A DNA stretch of 64,000 bases from Sporobolomyces roseus. Its lineage: Eukaryota; Basidiomycota; Microbotryomycetes; Sporidiobolales; Sporidiobolaceae. Shown piece by piece: positions 23,692-34,339 of the stretch. Within the stretch, counting starts at the first letter, position 1. Each line of letters begins with the position of its first letter. The notes beneath the pieces were generated by a model. The model was not told the DNA's origin. It saw nothing but the letters and a program-made list of their open reading frames with translations, and ran no database searches. The stretch is taken from NCBI GenBank assembly GCA_016617785.1, contig JADILM010000011.1, positions 372,001 to 436,000 on the forward strand, read 5' to 3'. The translations under genes were made by a program, and so were the position numbers.

Positions 23692-24696
23692 TGCGAGCTA
23701 TGAGTGAGTGGGAAAAAGGGAGAATGATTTCATCGCAACTTCGAATTTCGAAAATCGAGAATTCAGTTTGCAGCCATGCCCGTCTCTTTGATTCTACAGT
23801 AACTTGCAGTCTCGAAGAGCAAGGTGAGTATAATGGGACTGGCGAATGAGGGAGGTGAGATCGTCGATTAACGGATAAAGATCGCTATGCTTCGCCAAAT
23901 TCCTGCTTCTGCTTTGATCAGACGATCTCCGATGGAAGATCCTGCAAAAGTCGAGAGGGGAGGAGAGGAGGGAAGAAGGAATAAATTTACGCGTCGTCGG
24001 CGCGACTCGAATTTCACTGTTTTTCAAAAGGGTTCCTCTCTTCCCTCTCGCCCTACTTCAGCAATCAGCATCCCTGGTGGATAGCAGGCACAGACAACTT
24101 AACCTCGTCACGACAGGATCGCCCTTCAGTCTTTCCACTCCGCCTAGTGCGCCGATTCGTCTCACAAGCATTCCCAACTCACATCTCCTCTTCTCAGCAT
24201 TATATCGACTCGTTCACGACTTACGCTCCCTCTCACGATCATATCTTATCCCCTGCACCAATAAGCAACGCGTTACGACCCTTTCTCGTCAAGTACCAAT
24301 TCTTCAAACTTCACTTTTTCGCGTTCGACCGTTACACTTCTGTCAAAAGGAAGACCGAAATCACTGAGAATAGGCGGAATACCAGAGGTACGTGTACACT
24401 GTGCATCAGAAAGCTCTCGTGGGAACAAAGGCAGTCAACTTGAAAGGTTAGAGAGGAGTGTGCTGAGAGGAGTTGAATGAAGAGAAAGGGAGGAAGATTC
24501 GCTCTTTCAGGTCTCAGAAGGTGAATGGAAGCTCAGCAGGAAGTCAGGCATTTGGGATGGACTAGTGTCGAGGGATTACGTCGTGTATCTATCGAAGAAA
24601 CGCGAAGAGAAAAGAGTTCGCAGCTCATCGTGATATAAGCGAAAGAGTCGTAGGCTGACCTCCTTGCTCCTTCCTGACGATTACAGTACCATCAAT
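23692..24696. other. Divergent intergenic region, HRQ1 / membrane-protein gene
   Basis: About 1 kb between two divergent start codons. Short open frames occur on both strands (for example plus 23887-24084 and minus 23794-24027), but none shows a recognisable protein. A GACGATTACAG acceptor-like sequence at 24676-24686 suggests a 5' UTR intron for the downstream gene. No confident feature. Confidence 0.4.
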
Positions 24697-26298
24697 ATGT
24701 CACAACCTTACCGATTCCCAAGATCCCAAGGCTCAATAGACCTGACAGACCCGAATCTTCCTCCTCCAACTTCCCTTTCCGCCCCTCAATTGTACCAACC
24801 TATGCCTCGACCTTCTTTCGTCATCACGAATGCGACACCGCAAGACGGTATCCCTCGTAGCGTAACGGAGCAACAGCATCTCGCTCGTATGACTTCTGCG
24901 ACTCAGACTCTTCTCTCCCATCCCAACTCTTCTTCACAACATCTCTCGATTACCGGTGGCCCTCAGAATGGAGGAGGAAAGACACTTTCTCGCATCTCGG
25001 AGTACTCAGAGTCGGCTTACTCGGGAGAAGGATCTTCTCGACCGAATTCCCACGAACCCGAAGTTCGATCACAACCAGGAGGTTTGACGCCTTCAGCTTC
25101 CGCTTCAACGAGCGATTCTGCTCACGGTACAACACCGACAACTATGTCCTTCTCCTTCCCTGCTCCTCCTGCTCACAGCTCACCTCCCGCACCAACGATT
25201 CCTCTTCCTGATCCTCCTCATTCTCATCCTCGTTCGACGCTCGTCAATCATTCTCCTTTCGCTTACCCTGCCCTTCCCGGGTCTCCATCTCGCTCACACC
25301 TTCCCTCTCGACCTATCACTGCTCTCACAACCCCACTCCCTTCGTCGAATCCTCATCCCGTCCCAGTTCCAATCAGTAATTTCGCGAACCCAAACACCTT
25401 CGATCGAAGTACATCTCCTCAGTACACTCGCAACGGATCGCAGGACTCTCCGAGGATGGGTGACGAGCGAGAAGTCATGGTACAACTTCCTGGAAGAGCC
25501 ATCACGAATCCTCGAGCGTCTTACCATCATTCACAACCTTCGGATTCGACTGCCTGGACAATGGAGGGCAAGTACTCGACCGACAAAGACCCCTTCGCTG
25601 CTTACGACGCGGTATCGATCGCACCCTCTGGAGACGAATCAAATCATCGCTTCACTCTCGACAACAACGAGAAAAGTCCTTCGAGATTGGGTTCGATCGT
25701 ACCGGTCAAGAAAGGAGCGAATAGGAAGTTGTTGTGGTTCTTGGCAGTGTTGGCGGTGATAGGAATCGCACTCGGAGCGGGATTGGGAGTTGGACTGAAG
25801 AACCTAAAACCTCAGAGCGATTCTTCGGATGGAGTCGTCGGAGTATCGGATTCGGATCCACCTTCCAAATCGGTGCTTCTCCCTGGCTCCGCCTCATCGT
25901 CGTCACCCTCCTTCGTTTCCCCCTCGAGATCCGCCGATTCCCCTTCGCAAACCGTCAACGGTGAAGAAGCTTTCTCGACGACGTTCGGATACAGGATTGG
26001 ATCCGAAACCACCGTCGTCCCTCTCTCGTACACCATACCTACTTCGTACTTCACTCGCGAGGACGGGAGGATTCAATTCACGCAACAAGTCGTTCTCCCT
26101 TCGCTGAGCGGAGAGGGATCGTTCACTTCCGATCTGAGGTTCAGGGTACCTCCGACCGATTCAGCGGCAAGCTCAGCTCCCACAAGTACGGCTGCAACCA
26201 GGAAGAAGAGGGACATGCCGGTCGAGCGAGAAGGAGAGAAGAAAGCGGCCTTGGATAGGCATCAGGAAAGACGCTCTCGAAGTCGAGACATTCGTTGA
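24697..26298 (+). CDS. Ser/Pro-rich single-pass membrane protein, unrecognised
   Basis: One uninterrupted frame of 533 residues from the ATG at 24697 (MSQPYRFPRSQG). The first 340 residues are low-complexity Ser/Pro/Thr-rich. A basic flank, KKGANRK, precedes one strong membrane helix (LLWFLAVLAVIGIALGAGLGVGL, about residues 346-368, broken here only for description). After it comes a Ser-rich stalk and then a segment with SYTIPTSYFTREDGRIQFTQQ. The end is strongly basic (RKKRDM..RHQERRSRSR). By the positive-inside rule the long N-terminus is cytosolic and the C-terminus is outside, that is, type II. No signal peptide. The layout recalls fungal wall-stress or cell-surface sensors, but no family signature is visible. 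Confidence 0.75.
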   Translation: MSQPYRFPRSQGSIDLTDPNLPPPTSLSAPQLYQPMPRPSFVITNATPQDGIPRSVTEQQHLARMTSATQTLLSHPNSSSQHLSITGGPQNGGGKTLSRISEYSESAYSGEGSSRPNSHEPEVRSQPGGLTPSASASTSDSAHGTTPTTMSFSFPAPPAHSSPPAPTIPLPDPPHSHPRSTLVNHSPFAYPALPGSPSRSHLPSRPITALTTPLPSSNPHPVPVPISNFANPNTFDRSTSPQYTRNGSQDSPRMGDEREVMVQLPGRAITNPRASYHHSQPSDSTAWTMEGKYSTDKDPFAAYDAVSIAPSGDESNHRFTLDNNEKSPSRLGSIVPVKKGANRKLLWFLAVLAVIGIALGAGLGVGLKNLKPQSDSSDGVVGVSDSDPPSKSVLLPGSASSSSPSFVSPSRSADSPSQTVNGEEAFSTTFGYRIGSETTVVPLSYTIPTSYFTREDGRIQFTQQVVLPSLSGEGSFTSDLRFRVPPTDSAASSAPTSTAATRKKRDMPVEREGEKKAALDRHQERRSRSRDIR

Positions 26299-26993
26299 GT
26301 TTCTCGACTCCTGATTGTGAGCATCCTCCAGCTCTCTCCTCGCTCAGACACAGCTGATCTTGACTGCCTTCACAGACTCCTCAAGATCCTTTCTATTTCG
26401 CCCTGTCAATATCTTTTCCTCCCCCTCCTTGCATCGACACACTCCGCAGACACTCTCTCCGCAGACACTTACTCGTCTCCTCACTTTCTCCCTTTCTCAC
26501 CTTACCTGACCTCGCCTTATTTCCCTCACCTTATCCCTCTTTTCTCACTCGTATTTCGTTCTTCTCTCTCCTAGGGCTTTCTTTTGAGCATGTTCCATTC
26601 GTCTCCCATCATTCACTAGACATACTCATCGGTTACATAGCAATTCGTACTTTTTTCGGAATAGCATTTTTCAAGTTTTTTCACTTTCCCGACGGAGAAT
26701 CGTCTCTCGGAAGATCGGCTTGTGCTTTTCATCGAGATCCGACAATGCGAGAACGGGAGAAGACGATCAGGAAAGAAGCGGATTGCCTAGATTGCGAAAA
26801 TGCAAAGAACACGATGCAAAGTAATAGTAAAACGACAATGTAGGAATGCTGAGACAAGACAATGGGAGAGAACGCTGAACAGGAGGCCAGGATGAAGACG
26901 GGCAGTTGCGAATGAGCTGTCATTGAGAGATAGATTAGCTTCAAGTTTCGAGATTCCCTGAAAGCGCAAAGCACTCACGTGAAGAGATAGATC
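26299..26993. other. Convergent intergenic region
   Basis: Joint 3' UTR region of two convergent genes, CT-rich on the plus strand. A short direct repeat of TCCGCAGACACT occurs near 26445-26472. No coding exon or RNA gene is seen. Confidence 0.4.
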
Positions 26994-28930
26994 CTAGGTA
27001 GACATCTCGACGTCGTGCATAGATTGAGTCAGTCTAGTCGACGGCACGGGTCGCGGAGACTCCCGAACTGAGCTGGTCGGTCGTTGAGTCGTGCGTAAAA
27101 TCGGATTCGTCAAGTAATGATCTCCGAGACTCCAGTACGAAGCGCGAGAATCGGCAATCGGCGAGCTCGAATTCGTGGTGAAGGAGGATGCGGGACCGAC
27201 GAGACCTCGTATAGAGGGTAGAGTGAGGGATCCGCCGTGACGAGGTGTGGATCCGACCGATTTCGAGCGCACGAGATCTGCTGAGGCTGATCGAGGAACA
27301 GAGAGGTGTTGAGCGGAATTGGAGTCCTTCTTCAGCTTACTCGCCTCAAATTGAACTCGGTAAGGGTTGTAGGCGTTGGGCGAGCGGGAAGGTTTTCCTC
27401 GATTTCTGCCTCTTGCGTTGGATGCCGAGGAAGTCGAGCGCGAAAGAAGGGGAGCCTGTTGTGCGGCGGAAGCGAGGAGAGCGAGAGAGGAGGTGGTAGA
27501 GCGAGATTGGGAGGTATTGTCATCGAGCTTGGACAAAAGAGTCGATGAAGCAATTTGAGAACGGTTGGTAGTGGAGCGTTTCTCCTTGCGCTGGATGACT
27601 GGAGTGTTGGAAGGGGTTGCTGAGGTCGCAGAGATCGAGATCGTCGGAGGTTGGAGAACCGAAGGATAATAGGGAGGAGGAGGAGGTTGTAGGACGAAAG
27701 GACGTGAAGGGAGAGGATGAGGGGGAGCGAACGAGTGCGAAATTGGTGCCTGAGGTACGTGAGGGTGCTCAGCTGTACTGGTCGAATATCGATACTGCGA
27801 AGGAAGGACGAAGAGAGGAGTCCGAGTCGGTGGTTGCATCTGCAGTCCAGAAGGCGAAGGTTGATATTCATCAAACGAGAGTCCCGCAAGGCCCCCGATA
27901 GCAATCGTATGCGACCCTGAAGGATTGAGTGAAGAATCGAGAACGGGTGCCGCGGTTTGATCTCGATTGTCGCGAAGCCAAGTTGCGAAAGCAGGTTCTG
28001 CTGAGGAGTTGAGGGGAACCGTGTCGACGGTTGGGAAGGTGGGAGAGAATTGAAAGTATCCATCGATCGTTGGCGAAGGGAATTGAGTCGTAGGGGTGAT
28101 AGGAGACCAGCTGCGAGAAGAACTCGAAAAAGTCGAGCTGCCAACTGATCTGATCATGGGTGAACTGATGGCTCCGTATGGCGAATCTTCCCTGGTGTCT
28201 CGGTAGGGCTCCGATGTACTGTAGACTCGTCTTGGCTGCTGTGATTGAGAGGAAACGGATGCTCGAGGTGATAAAGGTGGAAGACGAGAAGGAGCGATCG
28301 CGATTGGTCGAAGCGGCTGAGATGAAGTACTTTGAGAGGGTAGGCTTGAAGAGCGTGAAGTTGAAGATTTCGAATGAGGGCGAATGAGCTGAAGTCGACT
28401 CGAATCGCCGCGAACGAAGTCTCCACTAGGATGTCTGCGAAGCGTTCTCAAATCAGCTTCTTCCGAAGACAGACCAGTAGTGTAGAGGGGCTCACCTGAA
28501 GATAGGTTCGTCTTGACCTCGAGTGACACCGACTACCTGGATCGTAAGCTGTTCGAATCCCCAAAAGTGAAGTTTGTTCTGGGATTCGACGAGATGTTTC
28601 GATGTCAGCAACTCTGCCTTGATCAAAGTCGGACGACCCAAGAGGAGATAAGGACATACGAAGAAGGTCAGACGATCTGCGAATCCTAGCTGCTCCAGCG
28701 CCATCGATTCGAGCGTCGATTGAGTTTGGAAGATGAATGAACCGTCTGCTCTCCATCGAAGTGCGAAAGGGTATTGAGGGTTCTCGAGTTGGCTACGGCA
28801 AACCAATATGATCAGGAGTCAGCCATAATCACCTCGTTCGAATCGACGGCGGAAGAATTGAGAGATGGACTAACTTGTGTAAAAGACGAATGAAATCCGA
28901 ACTTCCAAACGGGAGACCATTATCACCCAT
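26994..28930 (-). CDS. Divergent heat-shock-factor-type transcription factor
   Basis: Four exons, 28930-28875, 28792-28660, 28578-28496 and 28434-26994, sum to 1713 nt, or 570 residues. Residues about 8-105 fit an HSF-type winged-helix DNA-binding domain. SSDFIRLLHK matches the first helix, ALRWRADGSFIFQTQ the WsxdGxsFxI strand, and LTFFNKLHFWGFEQL the SFVRQLNxYGF recognition helix region. DEPIFRHPSGDFVRG matches the FxHPxFxRG end. The recognition-helix RQLN is replaced by NKLH, so DNA specificity may differ. The rest is Ser/Pro-rich without an obvious HR-A/B trimerisation coiled coil. It could regulate stress or development like Hsf1, Sfl1, Skn7 or Mga1 relatives. The fold match is by eye but extends over all conserved blocks. 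Confidence 0.78.
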
Positions 28931-29404
28931 TTGTATTCGGCTTGTAGGACCCTCAAGTAGCTAGCTGCAGGTGACGTTAAAGCTGAAGCGCTGTTGGAGA
29001 TGGGAGAAGACGGTGAGATCAATTGGTTCGTTAGTGTTGTATTGTGCTTGTTGAGTGTCGTTGCTCGAGGTCGTTAGTCGTTAGTCGTAAGTCGTCGATT
29101 GCGTTGTCGTTGAGAGAATCGAGGAGAAGCGGAGAGGAGAGAGTGTGGAAGGAGAGGGAGGGGAAATGTCAAGAAATAATCAGAATGTTGAAAGAACGAG
29201 AATCTGGAATGGTTCGTCACCGAGACGAGAGAAGAATACATTGAATGTAAGAGACTTGAATACCGAGCAGGTTCCGGGAGAACAAGAGTATTGGCTCTAA
29301 GCCTAGTAGGAGCTCATTCTGGACCTTCTTCTCGCTCTTTGACAAAAAGCAGCTCGAAGAGAGTCCGCAGTCTTCTTCGCAAAGTTCAAACTCGACCACG
29401 ATGG
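28931..29404. other. Promoter and leader of HSF-type gene
   Basis: Lies upstream of the HSF-type start (minus strand) and downstream of the otubain gene. It holds a four-copy 7-bp tandem repeat (listed separately) and GA-rich sequence. No coding exon. Confidence 0.45.
29070..29097. repeat. Tandem repeat, 7-bp unit GTCGTTA x4
   Basis: Two perfect copies of GTCGTTA followed by two variant copies (GTCGTAA, GTCGTCG), flanked by more GTCG words. It lies about 140 bp upstream of the HSF-type gene start codon, so it is probably in its promoter or 5' UTR. Confidence 0.7.
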
Positions 29405-30481
29405 CTAGCGATACAACACATCGTAGTGACCTGGTCGATACAGGAGAGCCCCTTCGATTGAAACAATTCCATCCTCCTCCGCTCTGTCTTCTTCGAATTC
29501 GAGAAAGTTGACTTCTCCTCCTCCTCCGTTTTCGCTTTCTCCAACACCAGCTAATCCACTTTGATCGAGGTAAGCGATCCTCAATGGAGTTCTGAGTGCT
29601 CGAGTGAGAGCGACTATTTGAAGGTGATCTGCTTCTCGAGAGACGGGTTCGACGTGGTATTGACAGAAGTTCTCCATCGTTGGTGAGCCACCTTCTTGTA
29701 AGAATCGAGGATCATCTTCGAGTGCGAAAAGGAAGGGAGTGAAATCGTCGGAATGAGTTCGAAGGTAGGCGGAAGTCAAGAGTCGAAGATGAACGATGAT
29801 GCAGCTGTGCGGAGACATAATCGCAGTGAGTAGACAGCGATGAGTGATTGAGAGAAAGCTTCTAGTCGCACCTGTTGGTTTCCATATCGTTGAACAATTC
29901 AAACAGTTCTCCTCGTTCCAACCTCTTCTCTCCATCTTTTCTCGCTCCTCCATCTTTCTCGTCAGGTCCCATTCGTCTCATGATGTCCCTCAATGGTTCC
30001 CAGAAGTCTGACCAAACCATCTCTTCGAATCCACAAGCTGAGAGGAGAGGTAAGAGGGATTCGAAAGTCGAGAGAAGTTGAGCAGATGAAGCGGCGGGAC
30101 GAGCGAGATAGGTCGATAGGAGAGAGAAGATGAAAGCTGAATAGTGGAAGTGTAGAATCAGGTCAGCTCAATTCGACGGAAGCAGCTTTGCGAAGAGAGA
30201 GAGGGGAGGAGCTCACCTCGATAAAAACAATCTCCATCACCTCTCGATCTCCTAATCCCACTCCAACCATCGTCTATCAATTTCTTCACTTTCATCCTAT
30301 ACCCTGTTCCTTCCTGATACTCTTCCAACAACCGTTCGAGGGGTTCGATTTCTCCGAGTAAAGGCCTCTCCTTCGCTTGTTCCTCTTTAAGGTTTGCAGT
30401 GAGTTGAGCTATTTCTTGATCAGTGAGATCTCCTAATGGTCGTTGAGATAGATCGGCAGAGGTCGAAGAAGGAGCAGACAT
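29405..30481 (-). CDS. Otubain-type ubiquitin thioesterase (OTU, peptidase C65)
   Basis: Cysteine protease that removes ubiquitin from proteins; the C65/otubain family often prefers Lys48 chains. The catalytic motif GDGDCFYR places Asp82 and Cys85 at the end of exon 1. The partner histidine is in GHYDVLY at the extreme C-terminus, as usual for the family. Between them are AFIFSLLSTYL, MRRMGPDEKDGG and PTMENFCQYHVEPV..ADHLQIVALTRAL, all family landmarks. The N-terminal 60 residues form the charged helical arm (LTANLKEEQAKERPLLGEIEPL) of otubains. Exons run about 30481-30218, 30140-29873 and 29820-29405. The length, near 290 residues, matches otubain. The start ATG ends at 30481. Confidence 0.93.
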
Positions 30482-31001
30482 CTTTAAATGAGATGAAGAA
30501 TTGGGAGGTGAAAGGGAAGAGCGAGGAGAGTTGCAAGCGAGTTATCTGATACGTCTAGAGTCTTCTAATAGTGCTCCGAGGTGGCTCGAGGGCTTCCTTT
30601 CGAGTCTGACTTTGATGAGGGAGAGGTTCAAGGGAGAGCCCGGGAGAGTTTGAGGACACTTCTTTCTCTCTTCCACTTCTCACTCTTCTAGCTTTGGACC
30701 TGTCTGTTCGTTACACAAGACATTCGAGATTGCTGTACTATCGACTTCGCCGTCCTGCTTGCGATTCGACTCGTCTTTCTCTTCTCGGGCCTCGCTTCGA
30801 TTCGGAATTGCAGCGTCTGACCTGATCTGACATCAACTAGCGTCTCAGCCTTCGGGCTGAGTTCTAGAAGAAAGAGCCTCAATCGGTGACTAGCCGCATC
30901 CGCGGAAGTTTCAGGACTTGTGGAACTTTGGTGCAGAGGAGGAACTTGACAAATCTTCTTCCTTTCCGCTACATCTTCTGCTTCAATCTATCCGCCGCGA
31001 T
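30482..31001. other. Divergent intergenic region, otubain / membrane protein
   Basis: Promoter region for both neighbours. In-frame TTG/GTG codons upstream of 31002 keep the downstream frame open back to 30918, but the first ATG is at 31002. No other feature seen. Confidence 0.4.
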
Positions 31002-32355
31002 ATGGAGCAGCAACAGCAACCACTTGGCGTGGTACACCGATGGAGTTTGCCAACCTATGCCCAGTATCTCCCTCAGGCGGAAGCTTCCGTCCACCATCGT
31101 TACGCCCTGCACTCTCGAACGAGGCTGAAGTTGGCCGGAGCTTGGGCAGTCTATCTCTACTGGAGAGGACGGTCTAAGTATTACGCCGAATCATCGATGC
31201 ATCCAGAAGAAGTGAAAGTCGAGGTCGGTGGTATTCTCCAGGACTTGACGTTTCCCCCATTCCATGTCGTTAGTCCCTTAATGCTTGCCTTTCTTCTACT
31301 TCGGGCTTCTTCTGATCCTGACTATATTTCTATCGCAGCCCTATCGATTCCAGGCGGAAGACACCGAATTGAGCGGCTTCGAAAGTTGGGATCTCGAGTG
31401 AGTCTTCTGCCTGAGGCCTCGAAATGTATGAGCAATACCTTGTTGACAAGAGTGCTGGAAATGAATCAGAGACATCCGGGGAGACTACTATGGCCGAGTC
31501 GACATCGAGTTCTTCCAGCATCATATCCCTTCAAACGAATTCGACTCACACACTGAGACGCCCTCTCTAGGAGTAGCTGGAGGAATTTGGCTCGTCCTCG
31601 ATCTTATCCAGAACTTTCTCGACTCCACTGCCTCTTACCCGACCTCTCCTTACCCTCACGAAAACTCCAACTCTGTTCTTTCGACTCTCGAAACGGCAGC
31701 TTCGATCCTCGCCCTATTGCTGTACTGCATGGATCGACTAGTACAGCGCCGATCATCACTTGGCCTTATTGGATTCACATTCGACCCGGAGATCTGCGAC
31801 GAGATCGTTCACAATCCTCATTTCGAAAGATACGTTAAGACTTTATACTGGTTTTGTACGTTTCGCGGCTTTGAGCGGTTCGCAACTCTTGGGGTCAAGT
31901 ATTACAGCAATCAACTCCCTCTAACGCGTGAGAGAAAGGATACCTTCGTCGAGGATGTCAAAAGTTCGCTATTGGATTGGCAGCAGAATCTGAAAGTGAG
32001 CCCTTTCCCCCGATCTCGAGAAGTTGACAAGGGAGTAATACGCTGACTGTCTCATTCAGACCCTAGTGCCTTATACAGTAGGGCTTTCAGAACATCGAGC
32101 GGTGAGCTTGAATCCTCACGGAGTAAGCTTTTCCTCACTGTATCACGCGATCGATCAAAATCGGCTCACGCACGACTGAATAACTCGATACTCTAGCTCG
32201 CCTCTCTCTTCTCAATCTTAGCAGATGCCGAATTTGGAGATCGCCCTCCAGCTTACGACAACGAAGGCCTACAACATCGATTATATCGCGCACAATCACC
32301 GTTCCTTCCCGCTTATCGAGCCCGTTCACCTCGCCCCCCTGTGCATAGAAGATAA
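31002..32355 (+). CDS. Unrecognised membrane protein
   Basis: Starts MEQQQQPLGVVHRWSLPTY. The first exon ends at a GTTAGT after FPPFHV near 31267, and a second exon starts PYRFQAEDTELSGFE. Splice junctions between about 31398 and 31567 could not be resolved. After them the frame carries VAGGIWLVLDLIQNFL and TLETAASILALLLYCMDRL, two likely membrane segments. GFTFDPEICDEIVHNPHFE and a segment ending DVKSSLLDWQQNLK follow. Two final exons join in phase (VPYTVGLSEHRAVSLN, then ILADAEFGDRPPAYDNEG) and stop at 32355. A PPAY sequence in the tail is a possible WW-domain (Rsp5-type ligase) docking site. I do not recognise the family. Confidence 0.6.
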
Positions 32356-32936
32356 TCCCCTCGTCCAATCCGATACGCGACGGACGGAGTGTCTGCTACT
32401 TGACGTTTCGAAGACATCGCAACCTCGTAGAATTTGTCCCCTTAGATTTCGTTCACTTCGTTTCGTTTCATATTTGCACTGCATCTTTCCTATTTGACTA
32501 TTCGCTACTGAACCCCTCGCATCGAGACTACCGGTGCCCGACGCACAGGATTTGACAATTTTGAGGCAAGGTTCAGTGTACGGATCGCATTCATTCTCGC
32601 TTACTCGCTACTTGACGCTCGTAGGACCGCCTGAGTATCGAACAGAAGGGAATGAAGTACAAATCATATGACTACTACCGGAAGCTAGAGTGAGAGGGGG
32701 TATCTTCGTTCTTGAGCAATAGCTAAAGAGAGAGAAAACTTCGAAAATAGAGAGAGGAAGGGTAATCATCAGCCAAAGAGGTGGGGGGTAAGACTTTTGT
32801 GTTGATACTACATAACACACATAGAGAGAGAGACACAGGGGATTACTGGGATAGAGTGGGAAGAGAGGGTAAAATTTGGCACACAGGAGGAAAAATCGAA
32901 AATGAATGAGGAAGGAACGGGAGCTGAGTGAGTGGT
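32356..32936. other. Convergent intergenic region
   Basis: 3' ends of two convergent genes, with purine-rich GAGAGAGAGA runs on the plus strand near 32728-32834. No coding exon or RNA gene recognised. Confidence 0.4.
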
Positions 32937-33548
32937 TTACTCCGAATCCTCGTCGTCGTCCTCGACCTTGGCATCCTCTGAAGCCTCATCCTCGGACTCG
33001 ACTTTCTTTGCCTTCTTCGGCGCAGCCTTTTTCTTCTCAGGCTTAGCGGGAGCGTCACCTGAAGCCTCGTAATCAGCCTTCTCCTTCTCGTATCGGGTCT
33101 TGTCCTCCTTGGCCTTCTCCTCGAAGGGCTGAACATGACAGAAAGAGACAGGGTCAGTGTCTTGCGAAGATGAACGAAGAGAAACGGGAACGTACAGCAC
33201 GCTCATCAGCATCAGCCTCCTTCCACTTGGCACCGAGAAGTTTACCGATCTCACCTGTGTGCGTAGAACGAGACGAGTCAGTACGAGGAAACAAATGAAG
33301 TCAAAGGGAAGTGGAAAACGAACCGAAAGTGACATCGGGGTTCTCTTCCTTTACTTCAGCACGCTTGGCTTGCGAGAAGTGCATGTAAGCAGAAAGGGGA
33401 CGCTTCTGTTCATGTCGAGAAAGAGAGAAGGGTCAGCGAGCGATAAGAGAAAAAAAGAGCGAAAGAAGCGAGAAAAACGAACGGGTGCGTTAGGGTCTTT
33501 CTTAGCCTTGGTGGCTTTAGTAGCACGAGGTTTAGTTTCTTTAGGCAT
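32937..33548 (-). CDS. NHP6: HMG-box chromatin protein, Nhp6-like with acidic tail
   Basis: Non-sequence-specific DNA-bending chromatin protein, in the nucleus, that works with FACT and remodelers. Four exons, 33548-33483, 33405-33324, 33254-33196 and 33128-32937, sum to 399 nt, or 132 residues. A basic N-terminal arm (KPRATKATKAKKDPNAPKRPLS) is followed by one HMG box: AYMHFSQAKRAEVKEENPDV, then GEIGKLLGAKWKEADADERAPFEEKAKEDKTRYEKE (described in parts). The C-terminus is a long Lys/Ala stretch ending in an acidic run (VEDDDEDSE). Budding yeast Nhp6 lacks such a tail; metazoan HMGB proteins have one. Dense short introns in a small gene are typical of highly expressed basidiomycete genes. Confidence 0.93.
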
Positions 33549-34339
33549 CTACAGTAGGGAGAAGAACGAGAGATGTCAGTTTGTTGTTTTGATCGAAGAA
33601 GTAATTGATTTCTTTTGCGGAGATTGTTTGGGATTGGGAATCGATTCAGAAAGGGCTAGGTTCAAACGCAACGTGATTGAATCGACAGAGAGAGAAGCTG
33701 ACGCGTTGTAGTATAGAGCGAGGAGAGAGTGAGATAGTGGAAAAGGTCAAAAGTTTAGAGACGCGACAGTCGACGGCGAAGGGAGAGTGAAGGGGGGAAA
33801 GGGAGGAGGGAGGATGTGACGAGATTATGAGAAAGAGAGACTGACGTTTGATAGTGATTAGAGTAGACTAGAGTAGGTTTGAGAGTGAGAGAGGTGAGAT
33901 TGAGATTTCTTAGGTGAGTGAAGTTTGTGTGAGAGAGACTGACTAGAGAAAGAGGCGGAAAAAATGTGAGGGAGAAAGGGGAGAGAGAGAAAAGACGCTT
34001 CCCTCACAAAGTTACCCTCACATTCCTCAGCAAATTCGCTCTATTTTTCTATACTTAATTCACCTACAGAGTCTACAGAGTTCTCTGGTAGAACTCTCTT
34101 GAGTCTTCAGCGAGAGTAGCGAATATTGCGAAAAATCGAAACTGCACGTGTTGTCTCACTTTGCCTTTCGCTTCGAGCTGCACCTAGCCGTCGTTCGTTC
34201 AGAGAAGAGCTATATCAGTGTCTCCACCCTATCGTTCTTTCGCGAATCAGCGAGTTGGAGAGAATTTGAATTCGGTTTCGAATCCGTCATCGCATTCTGT
34301 CCTCCTCCCTCCTCCAAACACTCTGATAACCTATTCATT
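33549..34339. other. Divergent intergenic region, NHP6 / KES1 promoters
   Basis: Nearly 800 bp between divergent starts. The half next to NHP6 is almost pure GA-rich on the plus strand, that is, a CT-rich leader for the NHP6 transcript, with runs of AGAGAGAGA and GGGAGAAAGGGGAGAG. The KES1 side is mixed. No coding exon seen. Confidence 0.5.

Noticed and set aside
27332..28144. 270-codon minus-strand frame inside the HSF-type gene
   Set aside because: Arg/Leu/Ser-rich shadow in another frame of the long fourth exon; the real frame carries through from the DNA-binding domain.
31858..31912. Possible intron starting GTACGT in the unrecognised membrane-protein gene
   Set aside because: Removing it breaks the frame, while read-through gives a sensible peptide (FRGFERFATLGVKYYS), so I treat it as coding.
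33660..33680. tRNA B-box-like GGTTCAAAC
   Set aside because: No A-box or cloverleaf can be drawn around it; it lies in the NHP6 upstream region.
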